DNA from: Acephala macrosclerotiorum
Taxonomy: Eukaryota > Ascomycota > Leotiomycetes > Helotiales > Mollisiaceae
Direction: 5' to 3'
Length of the DNA: 64,000 bases
Assembly (NCBI GenBank): GCA_014904845.1
Contig: MU119226.1
Coordinates: 186,001-250,000, forward strand
Shown piece by piece: positions 1 to 11,390 of this stretch (within the stretch, counting starts at the first letter, position 1; each line of letters opens with the position of its first letter). The notes below the pieces were generated by a model. It had not been told where the DNA came from. It saw only the letters and a list, made by a program, of their open reading frames with translations, and did no database searches. A program made the translations under genes and the position numbers.

Positions 1-1272
1 TTTTTCATTTGACATGTAACCAGGAATCTTGTTATCTCATGAGAACATGGTCGCAGAAGCCTTTCTCCCCGCCTGCATTAACAGGAAGATATATGAGGAA
101 AGAGAGGCAAGAGGAATTCCCCGATTTGAGTATAGGACCCTAGCCCACCTACCAGCGGCACACATATCGGGCGTCCAAGGATATTTCGTCAACCCATTCT
201 ACGACGCTGGTCTTGTCTACGTATGTATTTTGCTATTTTATGAGAAGGTGGACATCTTCAACATGTTAGTTTCTAGCTCGACAATCACTGAATTTGCCTT
301 CTTCTAGTGGATGCCAAAGTTTGACTTCGCACAATTCCTCAAACATAACAGGGACCTTTCGATAACGACATTCTTTACAGTCCCTCCAATATACATGGCC
401 ATTGCTCGTCACCCGTTAGTCAAAGACCAGTTCAAATCTCTCAAGGTCGCATACAGTGGCGGCTCCCCACTAGGCACAGATCTACAAGCAGCAGCCAGTT
501 CGAAGCTGGGAGGCGGCAAGACAATCATCAGTCAAACTTGGGGAATGAGTGAAACTACCGGGGCCGTCATGCACATGCCACCGGATCAATCAGATACCAC
601 AGGGAGTCTCAGCCCACTTCTGCCAAATATGCTCATGAGGTATGCACTGCCACTCGCCTCTCTCTCAAGATTTTCAATGCTGACCAGTACTTTAGGCTCG
701 TTGACGAGTCCAGCCAAGATGTCCCGCATGATACGCCTGGAGAAGCATTGTTGAAGGGGTCCATGGTTAGCCAGGGGTACCACAACAATCCCGCCCAAAA
801 CGCAGCTTCCTTCACACAGGGTTGGCTGCGTACTGGAGATATGCTGCTAGAGCGTTGTGGGAAATTCTACATGTGTGGCCGGAAAGAGGTTTGCAACCCC
901 CAAAGCCATTTCATTTTCCTTTCCCTTTGTGAATGTTTCTAACAAGTTCCAAACCAGGATCTCATCAGGTACAAGGAGCTTCAGGTTTCTCCGTCAGAGT
1001 TAGAAGAACTTCTACTTAGTCATCCTTTGATTCAAGACGCAGCAGTGGTTGGGATCCCGGCTTCAGACAAACAAGGGGACGTACCGAGAGCTTATGTTGT
1101 AGCTGATCAAACCAAAGTCTCGGCTGAGGAGGTGGAGAACTTTGTGAAGGAGAAGGTTGAAGACTATAAGCTGTTGAAGGGAGGAGTGGTATTTGTTGCG
1201 GCCATTCCTAAGAATGGCGCTGGAAAGGTTTTAAGGAGAGAGCTGAAGGCCGGAGCGATAACAGAGATCTAG
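1..1272 (+). CDS. Acyl/aryl-CoA ligase (AMP-binding, 4-coumarate-CoA ligase-like), 5' truncated by window edge
   Basis: C-terminal two thirds of an ANL-superfamily adenylating enzyme, which activates a carboxylic acid as acyl-AMP and transfers it to CoA. The first visible exon starts at 24, after an intron ending in CAG, and reads GILLSHEN, the end of the P-loop region. Exons follow at about 24-220, 308-638, 694-888 and 958-1272. Visible motifs are TWGMSETTG (the A5 motif), WLRTGD with the ribose-binding Asp, DLIRYKELQVSPSELEELL (the hinge and start of the C-terminal subdomain), and PKNGAGKVLRREL with the catalytic Lys. The stop TAG is at 1270-1272. The substrate cannot be read from sequence; the RYKELQVSPSELE hinge is typical of fungal 4CL-like enzymes. 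No PTS1 tripeptide is present (the protein ends AITEI). It is convergent with the peroxidase gene downstream. Confidence 0.9.
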
Positions 1273-1678
1273 AACTAGCTAGCTGCAGAAAGAACCCACG
1301 CGTTGATTCATAGGACTTGTGAGGTTGAACCATTCCAATAGAAATACATTACCTCGATGTTGCGACTTTTAGATTCGTGTTCGTGAATACTCCACTTCGC
1401 CTGTTCTATTATCTTTCCAGGGGAAAGCCCTGTTGCCAATCCGAGTCTGCCTGTTAGTTGCTCAAGTAGCCATAACCTATAGTGACAACGTATTTATTGA
1501 ATTATATTGAAGATGAAAAGTACAAAGATCCCTGTGCCCCTGAAAAGGGCTGGAATTGAGTTCTGCAATAATACCAAGGTGGGTCAACAAGAAGCAAAGA
1601 TATAGCCAAGTAAAAATAGAAAGTATATCCGTACACCAAGCGCTCAAACCCTTCCACAAGTTGACTTCTCCATACAAA

Positions 1679-3312
1679 TTACATTGCAGAACCACTCTTG
1701 GCAGCCCCAGGGAATTGTCCGAGCAACCCTTCCCACAAAGGCTTGCCATCCATTGTCATGTCCGCATACGCGGGACAAGCCAAACTTAGAATCGGCGCTG
1801 AGATGGCATCCATCACGAGGCCTAAAGGGACTTCTAGAGTTGCAAAGAGCGGCGAAAGCGAATTGGGTGTAAATGTCTTCACAATGTCTAGTGCGAAGCA
1901 AAGCAAATTGTTGCCCTCCAAGAGCATGTCGGTGCTGAGGATGCCGCCCGTCACGTTGGCGAGATCGAGGCCGACGAAGCTGTCCACCGCTCCGGTATTT
2001 CCGCCGATACTGATAAATTGTTAGGGTTCGAACATTTTGTTGTTTTTCGATGGAGAGACTTACCTTGCTAGCTCAGGATGTTGAGTTGCCCAGCTGATGA
2101 GATCGAGGTTCAACTCCACAAGGCCATAGTCGACAGCAATTCTGTACCAGTTCTGAGGAATCTGCTCCCACCCAAACTTATATTCAAAGCTGCCTTCCTC
2201 TCCATAAACGCCAAAGAAAGACTTGAAAATTTCCTTAGCTGCCTTGTGTTAGCTCCAATAGTTCAACACACGGGATGGGTGTGACACACTCAAAAGGCCT
2301 TCAGGATGCTCAGCAGTATGGTTTGCGAGTAGCCGACCTGCAAACGCGTAACCGGCATTCCTAGCTACGAGCCCAGTATAAGGCCCATAGTAGAACAGTG
2401 GATTGGTTGCAATGCTATCTGCAAATCGATCTGCAGCGCGCTTCCCAATATCATCCATGGTGATGAACTCTGAATCCGTGCTGTTGTATGCTTGCATGAA
2501 GAGCGTCATATTTAAGGTCCAAGCATCTCCTGTCTGATACAGATCATTGCGAGTGTTGGAAGAGTCGGCTTCGATGAAATTGTGAGAACCGTCTAGACCT
2601 CGTGGTGTGCCTGGATAGTCAGAACCTTGGATTTCGCTTTATCAGAAGCAACAACGTACCTAAGATGCCCGAAAGATCATTTAGTATATTGTCCACCTGC
2701 TCGCTCTTTCCCCCAATCGAGAAACTTGGGTTCAGAGAGAGAGGGTTTCCAACATCGACTACGCCCATGACTCCAAGAACTGTAGCCAGCACGATGTCCA
2801 TGCCGTAGACTGTAATACGCGGTGGTAAATACCTCCATATTAAGGAATCAAGAGCCCCGTACCTTTATTGATTGCTGCGATTACTTCTGCCATCTTCACT
2901 AGAGTCAGCAGGGTACAGTTCATGATGTATTTGAGGACTCACTCCAACAATGCCATCACGGGAAATGTAGCCATGGTTTGCCAGCGCATTCAAGCCTGGA
3001 CATGGGCCTCGCTGAGCACCATTCTCGAAATCTGGTGGAATGAAAGCGTGATCACCCGTGACTATGATATGCATCAGGACCCAGATCTCATCCTGTAGAA
3101 GAAGTCGCACCCTCTATTGAAGTTCTTGTTGAGTTTGAAGTCGCTCTTTTGTCCAGAAGATGGGAAACTCTCTCTTGGATGGTATCGTCAGGCATCGGAG
3201 GATTTCGTGACGCAAATCTCTGAATATTCTGAGGAATCGAGAAGCCCCAAACGAAGGGTAAAATGGGGCATGGTAGAACAAAAAGTGAGAGGAAGGTTAA
3301 TGTGCATTTCAT
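1679..3312 (-). CDS. Secreted heme-thiolate peroxidase (Peroxidase_2, chloroperoxidase/unspecific peroxygenase-like)
   Basis: Extracellular heme-thiolate enzyme family that uses H2O2 for halogenation or oxygen transfer. The N-terminus (MKCTLTFLSLFVLPCPILP) is a signal peptide. The start at 3312 is preferred over an in-frame Met at 3327 because the hydrophobic stretch begins there. The proximal-ligand motif GPCPGLNALANHGYI, with the Cys that binds heme iron, is intact. The family EGD/EHD-S motif appears as EADSSNTRND, keeping the Glu, the Ser at +4 and the Arg. About seven exons of roughly 450 codons join cleanly, for example GTGCGA to CATAG at 3110-3062, GTGTCA to ACAAG near 2282-2239, and GTAAGT to ATCAG near 2064-2013. 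The C-terminal exon (about 2012-1679) is continuous to TAA. One small exon near 2910-2880 has an uncertain acceptor. Whether it acts as a peroxygenase or a haloperoxidase cannot be decided. Confidence 0.88.
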
Positions 3313-4542
3313 TGTATCCACCAACAATTATTTTACAGTTAAGAATGAGACACTTAGCAAGGAGTTGGTAAGCTGAACACCTGAACCAGAATACTGAAGA
3401 ACCGACGAACTGTATGAGGGGGCGCTTGAAAAAGGAGGTTGGCACCGTGAATCCTCGAAATGTTTTCCAGGACTCACACCAGTGGTTGTTGAGTGTGGAA
3501 ACTTTTGTAAAACTCCTCCTTCGGAAGGTTCCCTCCCCTTAGTGCAATGCAGGGTTATCTAAGAGAAAGAAACTTTGGTACTTAGAAAGAAGGATCTTTC
3601 CCACTTGAAAATAGCACCCTTCGGAGAGGCAAAGATCAGCATCGGGATTTATCACCAAGGCCTACGTCTGAGCAATAAGCCAGGGTTACTTTTACTAGGA
3701 CAATGTAAGAACAGGCCCCCACGACCAAGTGAAAGGGATCAGATTTGGAGACGTGCCGAAGGTGGAATGTCTGATTGCCGGAAACTGCACTCGCACGAGG
3801 TAGGAATCAGCTTGCTATTACATTTCATTCGGAGTGGGAGAAGAGCTTGTATGGAGTGTATGACCGCACGACATCAGAACGCGCTGATATCGAGACACAA
3901 ACCACTTGACCACGGATTCGAGCAGAACCGACAAAGACTGTCAGGCAATAGATGTGTTGTACGGTAAGTTTTCGGGAGCCGATTCCCCAGAAAATGCTAG
4001 CACCAAAGCTTATTCAGGGGGGCACGCCTAAGCGAGCCCCTGAAACAACAACCCCTGGAGCAACGGGAAATACTGGGAAAATTCAAGGTGATGTACAAGG
4101 TACTCCATACCGCAGCTGGGATCCAGAAGAATTGTGTTGCTCTCGCAGGGTAGCAGTGCAGAAAGTCCAACCAATTCGACTGATAATGATGTATCCGTAG
4201 CTGCTGCGATCCTGCGGCGTCCTGGCAATAGTCACTTTGAAACGAGATCAACTCTCTTGGGGACCAATCGAGGTGCACGTGGAAAGCCATTAATGTGAAG
4301 AGGACTCTGAGTATCCCCGCTGACGAGCCTCTGTTGCATGGATCAAGAGAATGAGTGTGTGATTCATTTCTTCAAGATCTTGACCATTGGGTAAGTATAG
4401 CCGTATTGAGCATGTACAGTCAGTTGCTATTCGGCACTTGCAGAAACAAGATATTCACCCCTCCCCTAAAGTGTATAAGAGTCGAAGAATGACTTGAGAC
4501 TTTTCATCCACTTGGAATTTTGCTGTCAATAGTGTCGCAAGT
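3313..4542. other. Intergenic region, no supported gene
   Basis: This is the divergent spacer between the peroxidase gene (minus) and the CFEM receptor gene (plus), so it should contain both promoters. The open frames at 3575-3967 and 3997-4290 show no recognisable domain and overlap on opposite strands. I see no tRNA, repeat or mobile element. Confidence 0.6.
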
Positions 4543-6178
4543 ATGAAGTTACCAAACGCATTCGCTTTCGCTGGAGCAACCTTGTTCGGGATTGTGTGTG
4601 CCCAGCCAAATGCCATACTTGCAGTTGAAAGCGAATATCCAACCTGTGCAGTACGGAGTCCTGGTTCACCCTTATCCCGTTAGCTAATATGTCACTCAGC
4701 TGAAATGCATGGTTGAATATATCCCTCAGTCTTCGTGTGCAGTCACAGACTTTGGTTGTATTTGTGCCAACAAGGCTTTGAACGCCAATATTACTATTTG
4801 TACACTTGGGTCATGCACTACCACAGAGTTGCTGAGTGAGTAAGTTCCCTTCCTAGAGCACAACGCGGTCTAACACAAGACAGCTACTAAGAATGTCTCC
4901 TCGACACTATGCGGAGTGCCAGTCCGCGATAAAACAGAAGAAGTCTCGTATATTGGCATGGGTGTAGGATGCTTTGCCCTGCTGGCATTCATTCTCCGCT
5001 TGGTCGCGGTTTGGATTCGGAAATCTTGGGGATGGGATGATACCACTATGGTCATCGTCGTTGTAAGTTGACTTTGAGTACATGCAAGAGTGCTATAGCT
5101 AAGAACTTTCAGTTATTGGCAGTACCGCCTACCATCTTCTCCGTCGTTCGTAAGTTGCTCCCTAGATCTTTTCTGCAATCCGTTACTTATCTGCCTTATA
5201 GTTGCCGATAATGGGCTCGGAAAGGATATCTGGACTGTTCCGTTTGACAACATCACAAGGATCCTTCACGTTCGTATTTGCTTGTACCATTACAACAAAA
5301 TCAGCTAACACATAATAGTTCTATTTCCTTGGAGAGAACTTCTACCTCGCTGCACTAGCACTCACCAAAGTTTCAATCTTATGCTTTTACTTACGCGTTT
5401 TCCCCGATCAGGATTACAGACGAGTACTCTATCTCGCCATCGCTTTGTGTAGCGCCTACGGCATTGCCTTCATTCTCGCAACGATTTTTCAATGCTCTCC
5501 GATTAGTTATGCATGGACTCGGTGGGATGGAGAACATGTCGGCTCATGCAACAACGTCAATTTACAGTCATGGCTCAGTGCTATCTTCAACATTGTTCTG
5601 GACGTCATGACTATCTCTCTGCCGTTACCTAAGCTATATCGGTTGCACATGTCTTGGAAGAAGAAAGCAATGCTTATGCTGATGTTCTCACTTGGCTTCT
5701 TGTAAGCTCCTCTACCACTTTGGTTTGATCATGGAACCACTGACTGATATCGTTATTAGTGTAACACTCGTTAGCATATTACGACTTCATTCGCTCATCG
5801 AATTTGCCACTTCTCAAAACATCACTTGTAAGATCCGAGTTTGTTGGGCAGGAGATATAACGGGCTGACCCAGAGTTCTCAGGGGACTATGTTCCAGCAG
5901 CATATTGGAGCACAATCGAAATGCACGTTGGAATTGTCTGTGCTTGTCTGCCTGCACATCGATTTCTCTTGGGAAAGATTTGGCTGAAAGTCGTTGGATC
6001 GACCAAAGAAGCCCCAGTAGTCGTTTCCAAAAGCTCTGAGAAGAAGTCTTCCAAGAGTGTCTACCAGTCGCCAGCCAAATTTGATTCTGACAGTCGCTCC
6101 AACTTCATTCCTTTGGCCGATATCGAGCGTGGCATCGATCCTACTCCAGAGCCATCCACGCACACAGTCGAGAAGTAG
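4543..6178 (+). CDS. CFEM-domain seven-helix receptor (PTH11-like GPCR)
   Basis: Plasma-membrane receptor-like protein of the fungal CFEM/PTH11 type, whose members include surface-sensing receptors. The order is a signal peptide (MKLPNAFAFAGATLFGIVCA), an extracellular CFEM domain with all eight cysteines (YPTCA, LKCM, SSCAV, FGCIC, TICTL, GSCTT, TLCGV), seven hydrophobic helices of the fungal rhodopsin-like domain, and a charged cytosolic tail of about 80 residues rich in Ser and Lys. Introns include 4660-4700 inside the CFEM domain (YPTCA joins LKCM) and others near 5062-5113, 5150-5201, 5270-5320, 5702-5759 and 5828-5880. The stop TAG is at 6176-6178. The ligand is unknown. Confidence 0.9.
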
Positions 6179-6861
6179 GAACAAGGCTAAGAGTCTAGCG
6201 TCAAAGGCGGGCGGGGAGAGGTGGGGTGGATGAAAAAGTTAACTTGGATCTGCCGGCTTGTTGGGATAGACTTCAAATTTTGAACGTGCTATGGGAGCCG
6301 ATGTTAGAATGAATTTGCAATTTTGGTATGATAATGCAATAATACCCTGTTGTACCAACGTGCTGTAAAGTGATCGACATATTCAATTTCGGAAGCTGCC
6401 GTAAACCCAGATTTGCAACTGTCTGCGGGGAAAAACCGTTAGCGGTCCGTTCCCTGGTCGAACCCAGAGATCGGCGCTGTCACTGTTGAGCTTACAGGGG
6501 CGCATCCTTAACGAGGTCCATGGCTATGACATGCACGCACGAGGCGCATTCATCATTCACACCAGGATGCAGTGATATCTCCGTACAGTTTGAGTTTTTG
6601 ACACACATGATGATCATCGCAAAGCATATTGGATTAGACATTTTTGACCGCTACTCATGAAGGTCGCTCGCTATCACGTACGAATCGAGGCTTGGAAATC
6701 TCCTCAGATTCCGGGCATACATACTTTTTTTTGGCTTTTGCGTTCACTTTCCAATCCTCACAACCACACGCTCCTTTGAGCCTATATGCCATTTAATCCT
6801 GCGACTTCCTTCTCTGTGCGGGATTTTTCTAGTACAGTTGACCAGGACTTGGGTCTGCAAG
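6179..6861. other. Intergenic region, no supported gene
   Basis: 3' flank of the receptor gene and promoter of the GMC gene. No ORF with domain character, no repeat and no RNA gene was recognised. Confidence 0.6.
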
Positions 6862-8929
6862 ATGATAACCTCGAAAGTTTTGAGTCTTCTCACTCTTTTC
6901 ACCGCAGTTGCATCATTCGCGTACGTTGTTGCGTTTCGTTCAAACTGGTTATGAATGTACAACTGATGGCTATCATAGGACATCCCCTCAGACTCACGAG
7001 CGCCTACACAAACGGGAAAATAATGTAACGCTCGAAGATTACGAGTATGTCATCGTTGGTTCAGGTCCTGGTGGTTCTCCGCTTGCTGCTCGACTTGCTC
7101 TCGCTGGTTACAAAGTCTTGCTTATTGATGCCGGGAATGATCATGGCAATGACACTATTCTACGTGTACCGGCTTTACACCCTTTCGCATCTGAGTATGA
7201 GCCCATTACCTGGGACTTCTTTGTACAACACTACGAAGACCTGGAACAGCAGCAAAAAGATTCTAAGATGACTTATGAAATGCCAGACGGCAGTTATTAC
7301 GTTGGCTTGGATCCACCAGAAGGTGCAACACCACTTGGAATCTCTTATCCCAGGACTGGAACACTAGGTGGTTGCGCAGAGCACAATGCTCTAATCATGA
7401 TCTATCCACACGAAACCGATTGGCAGTACATCCAGAATATCACGGGAGATGATTCATGGTCTCCGGATAATATGCGAACGTACTTCCAAAAGATGGAGAA
7501 TTGTCACTATCTTCCAAACAGTGTCGCTGGACATGGATTCAATGGTTGGATGCCAACTACTGTGACCAACCCAGAGTTGATCGTGCAAGACCAAAAGGTT
7601 CTCTCTTTGGTGCTCGCAGCAGCTACAACCATGGGTCAAAATTGGGGCCTCTTAGGCAAACTCATCACTACTGTCACTGGACTTGCCGAAGTATTATTGA
7701 ACGATATCAACAACCCATCACCACAACGAGACAACACCGAAGCCCTTTACCAAGTTCCGCTGTCCATGAATTTCCCCGAGTATTCAAGAGCATCTCCAAG
7801 GGACTGGGTGGTGAGCATCGCAAATGCAAAGAATGCCGACGGCTCACGGAAATACCACCTCGACCTTCAGCTGAACACGCTTGTCACTAAAGTCACTTTC
7901 AATACCACAGGGTCCACGCCAAAGGCAACAGGTGTCGAATTTCTCGTGGGACAGAGCCTTTATCGTGCCGACCCACGCAGCAATGCTTCAGCAACTAGCG
8001 GAACACCTGGCGGTGTCAAAGCAACGCGAGAAGTCATCATTTCCGGTGGGGCATTCAACACCCCTCAGCTCCTCAAGCTTAGCGGTGTGGGTCCAGCAGA
8101 TGAGCTCAACAAGTTTGGCATACCTGTGGTGAAAGACCTTCCTGGAGTGGGAACTAACTTGCAAGATCGCTACGAGATCGGTGTTGTCGGCAAATCCACC
8201 TCGAACTTCTCTCTCTTGAACGACTGCACCTACCTCCAAGGAAATGACCCTTGTCTCACTCAGTGGGAGGATGTGCCGCTCCTCAAGGGTGGCTACTCAA
8301 CCAACGGTATTGCTCTTGCCTATCCGAAGCATTCTTCTGTTGCAGAAGACGTCCCAGATCTCTATCTCAGTGGCGTACCAGCGTACTTCAAAGGCTACTT
8401 CCCGAAGTACGCCGAATTCGCTACAGCGAACAAGAGTATTTGGACCTGGTTGACTCTGAAAGCACACTCACGTAACAACGCCGGTACCGTGCAGCTGAAG
8501 TCCACCAACCCGCGCGATACTCCCGCCATTGCGTTCAATTCCTTCAATGGCGTTGGCGGCGATGCTGACCTACAAGCGGTATATGAAGGAATGCGATTCG
8601 GGATGGAAGCTTTCGAAAACTTGATCCCGCTCGACGGTGGATTCGAAAGAGTCTGGCCTACACCAAACGTCACATCAGAAGCTGATCTCAAGGAATTTGC
8701 CCGGAATGAGGCTTGGGGACATCATGCATCCTGTACCTGTCCTATTGGAGCCGATGACGACGTGATGGCGGTTTTGGATACCGATTTCAGAGTTCGAGGA
8801 GTGGATAATTTGCGTGTGGTCGATGCTTCTGTCTTCCCCAAGATCCCTGGGTTTTACATCGTTCTTCCTATCTACATGATCAGTGAGAAAGCTGCGGATG
8901 TTATTATTGCTGCTGCGACTGCTGCATAG
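6862..8929 (+). CDS. Secreted GMC-family FAD oxidoreductase
   Basis: Flavoprotein of the glucose-methanol-choline oxidoreductase family, probably secreted. The true start is a small first exon, 6862-6920, coding a signal peptide (MITSKVLSLLTLFTAVASFA). An intron at 6921-6978 joins it to TSPQTHERLHKREN, which contains a KR kexin site. The dinucleotide-binding motif VIVGSGPGGSPLAARLA follows, then GTLGGCAEHN, the second GMC signature (ISGGAFNTPQLLKLSGVG) and the C-terminal catalytic segment with GHHASCTCPIG. The length of about 670 residues is normal. The position that usually carries the second catalytic His or Asn reads PGFYIVLPIYM, so that residue is not the standard one. Choline-dehydrogenase-like annotation would be generic; the substrate is unknown. 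Confidence 0.93.
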
Positions 8930-10031
8930 AAAGCGACGCATTTTCATGCTGTTTTGCTTTCTCTAATGATAATTTGTATTAGTATTGTCTCTTTGTACAT
9001 AGCTACAACAAAGTTTTAGAGTAGTCACCTTACAGTTCATGTAGAAATTATATGTTGAGTAGGTCTGTAGATACTTCTAGTCAGGACATGAGGATCATTC
9101 TCCAGATTCTCTAGCATGAAGCGAATAAGACTTTATGCACAAGCTTTATTATTTGTTCTACAACTGTTTTACTGCTTATTTTCTCCCAAAGGCAAAGCAA
9201 TCCTGGAGCTGCAGTTCTCACAGGCCTAGACAACACACGTCATTTTCGAAATTCCGATTAATTATCTTCCCTTCAGCCGTAAAAACAAGTCTCAAAGGTG
9301 ATGTTCACGCACTTTCTCCTCAGTCGTGTTTTACTTTGCAAGGGTCAATTCGTGCTTAAGGTCCTTAGATATTGACCGCCCAATCATCACATTATACCAA
9401 ACGAAAACGAAATATGATGCCATCAATGCTGCAACTCATTGACAAGAGTCATGCTCAAACCCTGTCCAGCATTCATCTGTGGAGGGGCTCGAAACCTGCT
9501 AAGCGAAAACGGAGCGATCGCCATGACAACCCTTACCAGTCGCTGCACCTGGTGATTTGACGGCATCCACCACAGAGGTAGATCTCACCTCTAAATTTTC
9601 ATTTGGGAAGGGAACTGACCCTGCATCAAAAGAAGACCTTTGAAGACCCATGCCCAGAAAGGCTCAACAGCATCACATCTGAGCAACCCCCCCAGAGCAT
9701 ATCTTCAATCGACGATGATCACATTCCACCAAATGCTGATCGCATCCGTAAAGAATCAAATGGTAAGATTGAAGGAGTCTGCATCGTGAGTCCCTCTTCC
9801 CCTGGAAGATCTCTTCATACGCAATTGCCAATGTCCCCATGGGTTATATACTTCCTGAGGACGCTCCAAGAAAGATTTTTCTTCTTCCATCCATCAACAG
9901 ATCAGTCGGTCCTTACCTCGCATCATAAGTTCTACAATCACTCGTTCAACTCAATCATCTTTGTTTTCTTCTTCCAATTTCACTATTCCAAGTAGTCGAC
10001 GTTTTTGAAGAAGTCTTGCAACAATCACAAC
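8930..10031. other. Intergenic region, no supported gene
   Basis: 3' flank of the GMC gene and promoter of the next gene. The last 150 bases are pyrimidine-rich (TTCTTC runs), as is common before fungal start sites. The ORF at 9603-9995 ends inside this tract and has no recognised domain. Confidence 0.55.
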
Positions 10032-10939
10032 ATGCAATTCCTCACCGTCGCCATCGCATCCCTTAGCTTGGGTTCCCAAGTCCTCGCCGCGCCACTCAGC
10101 GCCATCGCAACCGTCAATGGCGTGACTAGCGAACACACTAACCTGCCTGGACAGGCCGCCGGTACCGTTGGATCCGTCGTTAAGAGAGCGCTTGGCGCTC
10201 TCTCGACCATTGGTGGTGTTGAGAGCCGGCTTCCCACCACTCCATCTGCAGTCACGAATACTGTGAGTGGCGTCCACACGAATGCCGACTCGGTTGCCAA
10301 GAGGTCCTCGGTGGTCCTCACTGTTGTCAGCTCTGTATCAGCCTTGAAGAGCTCGGTTCAATCAGACCTATCGACTATCTGTAAGTCCACACCGCAAATG
10401 AATCTTTGTGCAAATGTACTGACGTGAAGCAGCCTCGACCGTGGCATCGGACGTCACTACCTCAATCGTTCCCACTGTCCACGGCTCATTAGTCAACATT
10501 GTCAGTGCTATCAACGGAACAGTGTGCACCGTCATCCCCAGCGTCGTTGGCATTGCCCTCCCTCTCGCAGCTGGTGAAGTCGAAGCCGTCATCTCCCTCG
10601 TAGGAGAAGTTGAGAGCATTGTCTCTGATATCAAATCTGTTCTTACAGGTCTTGTCGGTAGCGTAGAATCTGGTACGTAGACCATTTATTCTATCTCAAA
10701 TGAGGATCTTCTTGCTAATCGTCTTTTCAGATGTGATTTCTCTACTCGCCCCCGAGATCTCTGCCGTCTTGGCTCTGGTTAAGCCTCTGGTCACACCTAT
10801 CACCAACTTCGCATACAATGTCGCAGGCACCGTTGCCGGAACTGAATCTGCAACTCAGCTCACGTCTGCCGCAGCAAGTTTGACTGGTGTTGCGAATGAT
10901 GTTTTGAGCCCAGTTGGGGGTGTTCTCAGCGCTCTGTAA
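10032..10939 (+). CDS. Secreted Ala/Val/Ser-rich protein with kexin-type sites
   Basis: Unrecognised secreted protein of about 265 residues. It starts with a clear signal peptide (MQFLTVAIASLSLGSQVLA, with cleavage predicted before APLS). Three exons are supported: 10032-10380, 10433-10672 and 10731-10939, with GTAAGT...GCAG and GTACGT...TTTTCAG introns and matching phases (ATC T joins CC TCG; TCT G joins AT GTG). The mature chain is hydrophobic and low in charge, with Val, Ala, Ser and Gly periodicity and two dibasic KR sites (VVKRALG, VAKRSSV) that could be cut by kexin. There is one Cys (TVCTV), so it is not a hydrophobin. It could be a cell-wall or surface-active protein or a kexin-processed precursor. 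The function is unknown. Confidence 0.8.
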
Positions 10940-11390
10940 AGAGTAAAATGTATGGCTGAGGGAGCGTGTCGAGCGGTGGAGTGTGGACATTGGTAGATTC
11001 GAAGCTGGAGGTAGATGTCATTAATTGTAAATAATGAGGCATTTTGCAAAATTTCTTGAATTGATATTTGCTACAAATCTAAGTAGTTTCGTTTCCCGTG
11101 GTAGCGTAAAAGCAACCGTGCGGAGGCTTTTTCCGATTCCTATTCCCAGTATTCCAGAAACAAAAACCGACGCTCCATCCTGCAGCGCTTCAAGACTATG
11201 TTCTCCAACACTTCGCTCGTGAATCAATTTTAATGTGTGAGATATCTAGATTGCTCGTCGATATACTTCGCAAACACCTTAGGTTCCCGAGAACCCTTCA
11301 TATTAGTGTGGTCACGTGTTTAATGTTATATATATCCTCATCTCACCGCTAGACAGGAATAGGCATTTTATGAACACACACTTTACACCC

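Noticed and set aside
3575..4290. Overlapping ORFs on both strands between the peroxidase and the receptor
   Set aside because: No domain, no consistent splice sites and opposing frames; they are probably chance.
1..11000. Secondary-metabolite gene cluster (CoA ligase, peroxidase, GMC oxidoreductase)
   Set aside because: No polyketide synthase, NRPS, terpene synthase or cluster regulator is visible, and the genes are in mixed orientation with ordinary spacing.
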